Source: JALYQB01 sp035640155
Lineage (GTDB): Bacteria; Actinomycetota; Actinomycetes; Mycobacteriales; Pseudonocardiaceae
Direction: 5' to 3'
DNA: 8,387 nucleotides
NCBI GenBank assembly: GCA_035640155.1
Contig: DASQWR010000048.1
Location: forward strand, 1-8,387
Shown in pieces: positions 6,379 through 8,387 of this stretch (position 1 is its first letter; every line of letters starts with the position of its first letter). Position numbers and translations under genes: made by a program. The notes beneath the pieces are model-generated. The model searched no databases, was not told where the DNA came from, and saw nothing but the letters and a program-made list of their open reading frames with translations.

Positions 6379-6477
6379 TCACCGGGACAGGAGTGCGGTG
6401 ACGTACTGCTTGGCGACGCTGCGGCCGTAACGCTCGGAGTCCCAACCGCGGTGACGGACGTGCAGGTCGTGGAGCTC
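6379..6477 (-). pseudogene. Unidentified coding remnant
   Basis: The minus strand from 6477 to a TGA at 6379 reads ELHDLHVRHRGWDSERYGRS followed by VAKQYVTALLSR. Almost every codon ends in G or C and the peptide looks like an amphipathic helical C-terminus, which is unusual for a chance frame. The open frame extends to an ATG at 6567, but those first 30 residues look unlike real coding sequence. I do not recognise the family. It may be the C-terminal stump of a deleted gene. Confidence 0.3.
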
Positions 6478-6604
6478 AGCGAGGAGTACGCCACAGCACG
6501 TCGCGTGCCTCCCCGACGTCGTGGCGCCGCGAACGAGAAGCATCAGCGGCGTGACGCGCGGAGCCATCTCGGGGACGAAGCCGCGGAACGCCCCTCGGGG
6601 AAGT

Positions 6605-6762
6605 CGACTGGTTGCTCACCTCGCCATCCCGGAGGTCGGCCCGCCCGGCGATGGCGCGCTCGTCCGTGTCAATGCGGATGCCGCGGGCGGGCTATGCTCC
6701 GACCGACGGGCTGTCGCCGGCCTGTTGACCAGCTCGCTCCCAGTAACCGGCGAGGAACGGTC
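6605..6762 (+). pseudogene. Worn N-terminal remnant of a zinc alcohol dehydrogenase (MDR)
   Basis: One plus-strand frame reads LVAHLAIPEVGPPGDGALVR, then VNADAAGGLCSDRRAVAGLL, then TSSLPVTGEE. This follows the order of medium-chain zinc alcohol dehydrogenase N-termini: a PxxGPGEVLVRV strand, an AAGxCxSD motif with the catalytic zinc cysteine, an xAVxG turn, then LPVTLGHE. Here the final motif reads LPVTGEE, lacking one residue and the zinc histidine. No start codon with a ribosome site precedes it and the rest of the enzyme is absent. This is motif memory rather than an alignment; chance resemblance cannot be excluded. Confidence 0.38.
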
Positions 6763-6887
6763 AAGATCGTGTCGGGCAGATCCGCTGGCCGTCAGCTTTC
6801 AGAAACTTGGCCGTCTGCGTTCAGGATCCCGTGGCCGCCGACACCCGCAAGACCAGAACGGGTGATCACGATCAGGACGCAGACACA

Positions 6888-6905
6888 CCGACGGGTCGTC
6901 GTCGG
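6888..6905 (-). terminator. Possible hairpin downstream of tetR (distal)
   Basis: CCGACG (6888-6893) and CGTCGG (6900-6905) form a 6-bp stem with a 6-base loop, 57 bases beyond the tetR stop. It lacks a clear T-tract. Confidence 0.2.
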
Positions 6906-6931
6906 CAGCTCTCCGGCAGTCCATGCCTGTC

Positions 6932-6945
6932 GGAGCGTCGGCTCC
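6932..6945 (-). terminator. Possible terminator hairpin of tetR (proximal)
   Basis: GGAGC and GCTCC form a 5-bp stem with a 4-base loop, 17 bases beyond the tetR TAA. There is no T-tract on the minus strand, so support is mainly positional. Confidence 0.3.
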
Positions 6946-6962
6946 TCCATGCGCGGCTATCG

Positions 6963-7706
6963 TTATTCGGTGACGAGGCGATCGAGCCGGTCCAGGAGGT
7001 CTTCCAGCGCTTGCTCGAACTCCGCGGCAGCGGTGTTTTCGGACAGTTGAGCCTCGAGGCGTTGGACGTGTGGGAACTTGTCGAGATTGAGCTCCTGGTC
7101 GGCATTGGGAACGTCGGAGTCCCCTTCGTCCAGCGGTTCCTCGGCGGGAGACGTCTGGGCACCGAGGACGCTTGCCTCGAGCAGTAGATGCCCGAGCAGG
7201 AAACTTGAGAAGGCTCGGTAGGCCATCACCGCGTGAACGTCTGTGAAGCCTCTCGAGATGAGCATGGTGAGGAAGTCCTCGACCACCCGCAGGCTGCGCA
7301 GTGGCGGCCGCAGCCACGGCGCAGCCGGGTGCCTCGTCGCAATCAGGGGAAACACGTTGGGGTGCTCGCGCGCCAGTGCGCGGACGCCGTGTGCGAGCCA
7401 CTGAAGATAGGCCTGCCACCCGTTCTTCGGCTGCAGCTGCTCGTCGTCAGGGGGTAGGTGCAGCTCGGCCACCATGTGGTCAACGATGCCTTCGAGGAGG
7501 TCCTCACGACCGTTGACGTAACGATACAGCGACATCGCCTCAACCCCGAGCTCCTTGCCCAGCCGGCGCATCGTCAGCGCCGTCAAGCCGCGCTTGTCGA
7601 CGAAGTCGATCGCGGTCCCGATGATCAGCTCTCGGGACAGGGTCCGGCGACCCGGCGCACTGGCACCGGTGCGTTCATTCGGATCGAGCTCCGCTTCGCT
7701 GCTCAT
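6963..7706 (-). CDS. TetR/AcrR-family transcriptional regulator
   Basis: This 247-residue protein has a TetR N-terminal DNA-binding domain at about 20-80. The helix-turn-helix is LTMRRLGKELGVEAMSLYRYV (44-64), followed by GREDLLEGIVDHMV. The ligand domain resembles the TetR_C_1 type: the segment WLAHGVRALAREHPNVFPLI, then PWLRPPLRSLRVVEDFL, then AYRAFSSFLLGHLLLEA. An acidic segment (DEGDSDVPNADQE) precedes the last helices. The ATG at 7706 is chosen over 7745 because GGAGGAG sits 7 bases upstream and the extra 13 residues would be arginine-rich and unlike the family. A near-perfect TTAC-n3-GTAA double operator lies 131 bases upstream between it and the divergent stress-gene pair, so I infer autoregulation and control of those genes. 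The ligand is unknown; relatives usually respond to small hydrophobic or cationic compounds. Confidence 0.92.
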   Translation of the reverse strand: MSSEAELDPNERTGASAPGRRTLSRELIIGTAIDFVDKRGLTALTMRRLGKELGVEAMSLYRYVNGREDLLEGIVDHMVAELHLPPDDEQLQPKNGWQAYLQWLAHGVRALAREHPNVFPLIATRHPAAPWLRPPLRSLRVVEDFLTMLISRGFTDVHAVMAYRAFSSFLLGHLLLEASVLGAQTSPAEEPLDEGDSDVPNADQELNLDKFPHVQRLEAQLSENTAAAEFEQALEDLLDRLDRLVTE

Positions 7707-7750
7707 GCCCCGTCTCCTCCGGTCGCCATCTCCCCATCTCACCACCGAAG

Positions 7751-7765
7751 CCCGCAGGATGCGGG
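7751..7765 (-). other. Hairpin in the presumed tetR leader
   Basis: CCCGCA-GGA-TGCGGG is a perfect 6-bp stem with a 3-base loop, about 45 bases upstream of the tetR start. If transcription begins near the operator at 7837-7869, it lies in the untranslated leader. Role unknown. Confidence 0.3.
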
Positions 7766-7804
7766 GTAGGTGACGGCAGCCACGGCAGGACAGCGAGCGG
7801 GATT

Positions 7805-7815
7805 CGGATCATCCG
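7805..7815. promoter_or_regulatory. CGGAT-C-ATCCG palindrome
   Basis: A perfect 11-bp palindrome centred 43 bases (about four helical turns) from the centre of the main operator. It could be an accessory protein-binding site, or chance. Confidence 0.25.
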
Positions 7816-7825
7816 CATGGAGGGG

Positions 7826-7854
7826 TTGCAGATTGCCACCTTACAGCGTAATGC
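7826..7854 (+). promoter_or_regulatory. Candidate promoter of the PRC-barrel/DUF3618 pair
   Basis: TTGCAG (7826-7831) and TAATGC (7849-7854) are 17 bases apart, a good -35/-10 arrangement. The -10 lies at the centre of the 33-bp operator, so a bound repressor would block it directly. No transcription start was measured. Confidence 0.45.
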
Positions 7855-7869
7855 TTACGCAGTAAGGTG
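7837..7869. promoter_or_regulatory. 33-bp double TetR-type operator
   Basis: The site is an inverted repeat centred on base 7853. CACCTTAC pairs with GTAAGGTG at the ends and GCGTAA with TTACGC inside, with only one A/A mismatch per arm and a 3-base centre. It is also two TTAC-n3-GTAA boxes, TTACAGCGTAA (7841-7851) and TTACGCAGTAA (7855-7865), offset by 14 bases. TTAC...GTAA boxes are typical of TetR-family operators, and two overlapping boxes suggest binding by a pair of dimers. The adjacent divergent tetR makes it the obvious candidate for the bound protein. Confidence 0.8.
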
Positions 7870-7888
7870 ACCCGAGCTGTCCCTCACC

Positions 7889-7896
7889 GGAAGGAG
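7889..7896 (+). promoter_or_regulatory. Shine-Dalgarno site facing a non-standard start codon
   Basis: GGAAGGAG lies 5 bases before GTC (7902) and 8 before ATC (7905), the spacing expected for a real start. It shows where the PRC-barrel frame began translation before losing an ATG or GTG, or that a rare start codon is used. Confidence 0.6.
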
Positions 7897-7901
7897 CGAT
7901 C

Positions 7902-8027
7902 GTCATCGACCAGAGCCAGCTGACCACCGTCCAAGGCTGCACGGTGTGCGGGCGCGACGGCGAGAAGATCAACAAGACAGGGCAGGTTTACCGGAACGGC
8001 CAGACCGGCCAGAGCGCGCCACCATGA
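7902..8027 (+). pseudogene. N-terminal fragment of a PRC-barrel stress protein, start codon lost
   Basis: The frame reads IDQSQLTTVQGCTVCGRDGE, then KINKTGQVYRNGQTGQSAPP, to the TGA at 8025. This is the N-terminus of actinobacterial PRC-barrel proteins, often joined to a DUF2382 (YsnF/AvaK) domain, whose members typically start M-IDQSQL...VQG.TVYGSDG.KIG..GQVY...TGQ. Here tyrosine has become cysteine and other conserved positions differ. The family normally runs past 100 residues; this stops after about 41. GGAAGGAG at 7889-7896 is an excellent Shine-Dalgarno, but the codon where Met is expected (7902) is GTC, followed by ATC at 7905. No ATG, GTG or TTG exists in frame upstream to the stop at 7863. 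The TGA overlaps the next gene's ATG (8024). I infer a truncated relic whose promoter and ribosome site now serve the DUF3618 gene. Confidence 0.65.
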
Positions 8028-8387
8028 CGACACGCCATGAGAGCCGCTCGGACAGCGCCGACCAGGGCGCGGGTGAAGCCGAGAAGAACGCGAATCCGGA
8101 GGAGATCGAGGTCGACATCGAGCGCGCCTGTGAGGAGCTCGGCGAGACCGTCGAAGCGCTCACTGCGCGGCTCGACGTGAAGACCCCTGCCCAGCAGGAG
8201 TTCGCCGCCAAGAGGGAGCGTGCCCTCGCTCAGGCCAGGGTTGCCAAAGCACGCGCTGCGGCCGTGACGGCACGCGCCAAGGACAGCGGGACGGACGACC
8301 GCGGGCAGGTGAAGTCGGCCGTCCCGATCGGCGGGGCTACAGTGCTCGCCGTCGTGGCGGCTATCGTGACTGTGGTGGTATGGAGGC
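8024..8387 (+). CDS. DUF3618 membrane-anchored protein (3' end outside window)
   Basis: 121 residues are visible and the frame is open at the window edge. Residues about 24-52, NPEEIEVDIERACEELGETV followed by EALTARLDVK, match DUF3618. A long alanine/arginine/lysine helix follows, then a hydrophobic segment at about 101-120 (VPIGGATVLAVVAAIVTVVV) that should be a membrane anchor. DUF3618 proteins are actinobacterial, of unknown mechanism, and often encoded near holin-like or YtxH-like envelope proteins; none are visible before the window ends. The ATG at 8024 overlaps the stop of the PRC-barrel frame (ATGA) and has only a weak ribosome site of its own, so translation may depend on ribosomes arriving from the upstream frame. 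An ATG at 8037 is out of frame. Confidence 0.85.
   Translation, partial: MTTRHESRSDSADQGAGEAEKNANPEEIEVDIERACEELGETVEALTARLDVKTPAQQEFAAKRERALAQARVAKARAAAVTARAKDSGTDDRGQVKSAVPIGGATVLAVVAAIVTVVVWR

Larger units (their letters stand above)
6334..6962. other. 629-base stretch with no intact gene
   Basis: No frame here gives a full-length, family-like protein. It contains two coding-looking remnants listed separately (6379-6477 minus, 6605-6762 plus), a possible hairpin after the DUF6158 gene and possible hairpins below tetR. Between the remnants and in 6763-6930 I see nothing further that I can name: no tRNA, no tandem repeats and no insertion-sequence ends. Confidence 0.6.

Noticed and set aside
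7930..7960. CTVC (Cys-x-x-Cys) in the small frame before DUF3618 as a zinc ribbon or redox motif
   Set aside because: The surrounding peptide follows the PRC-barrel N-terminus, where the second position is normally tyrosine (TVY). There is no second cysteine pair, so the motif looks like drift, not a metal site.
1..8387. CRISPR array, tRNA, rRNA, transposase or integrase
   Set aside because: No spaced direct repeats, no tRNA T-loop signature with flanking stem, no rRNA-like sequence and no recombinase motifs seen on either strand by eye.

Overview
The window is very GC-rich, with a strong preference for G or C at third codon positions and compact genes on both strands. Its gene families (bacterial Ku with a lysine/arginine-rich tail, DUF6158, DUF3618, PRC-barrel stress proteins, a Cys-Cys ArsR, a cysteine-tailed ArsI) point to a high-GC actinobacterium. 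A Pseudonocardia-like member of the Pseudonocardiales is my best inference, not a proven placement.

Left part (1-3093): the C-terminus of a coiled-coil protein, then a complete ku gene for non-homologous end joining, then an arsenic resistance locus. The locus has arsR and acr3 on the minus strand, coupled by an ATGA overlap, and a divergent arsI (C-As lyase) on the plus strand. The parts match a system that senses arsenite, exports it, and breaks down trivalent methyl or aromatic arsenicals. Two defects stand out. acr3 has a one-base frameshift before its last two helices. arsI begins only 7 bases from the arsR start codon, with CTG where ATG is expected, so no normal divergent promoter fits between them.

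Middle part (3215-5648, minus strand): a Tat-exported PhoX/DUF839-family phosphatase and a classical short-chain dehydrogenase/reductase, separated by about 160 bases.

Right part (5649-8387): a patchwork of small genes and remnants. It holds a 5'-truncated, frameshifted GNAT acetyltransferase end, an intact DUF6158 gene, and a 629-base stretch with no intact gene. That stretch contains what looks like the worn N-terminus of a zinc alcohol dehydrogenase and an unidentified minus-strand coding fragment. Next come a TetR-family regulator, a near-perfect 33-bp double operator, and the first ~40 codons of a PRC-barrel gene lacking a normal start codon. That fragment runs by an ATGA overlap into a DUF3618 membrane protein cut by the window end.

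No complete new defence or mobile system is visible: there is no transposase, integrase, CRISPR array, rRNA or recognisable tRNA. The most unusual signal is the number of broken or start-less genes among intact ones, with two lesions that look like loss of one G (or C) from a short homopolymer. Either this is an accessory region in decay or the assembly has base errors. The truncated GNAT and PRC-barrel genes cannot be explained by single-base errors alone.
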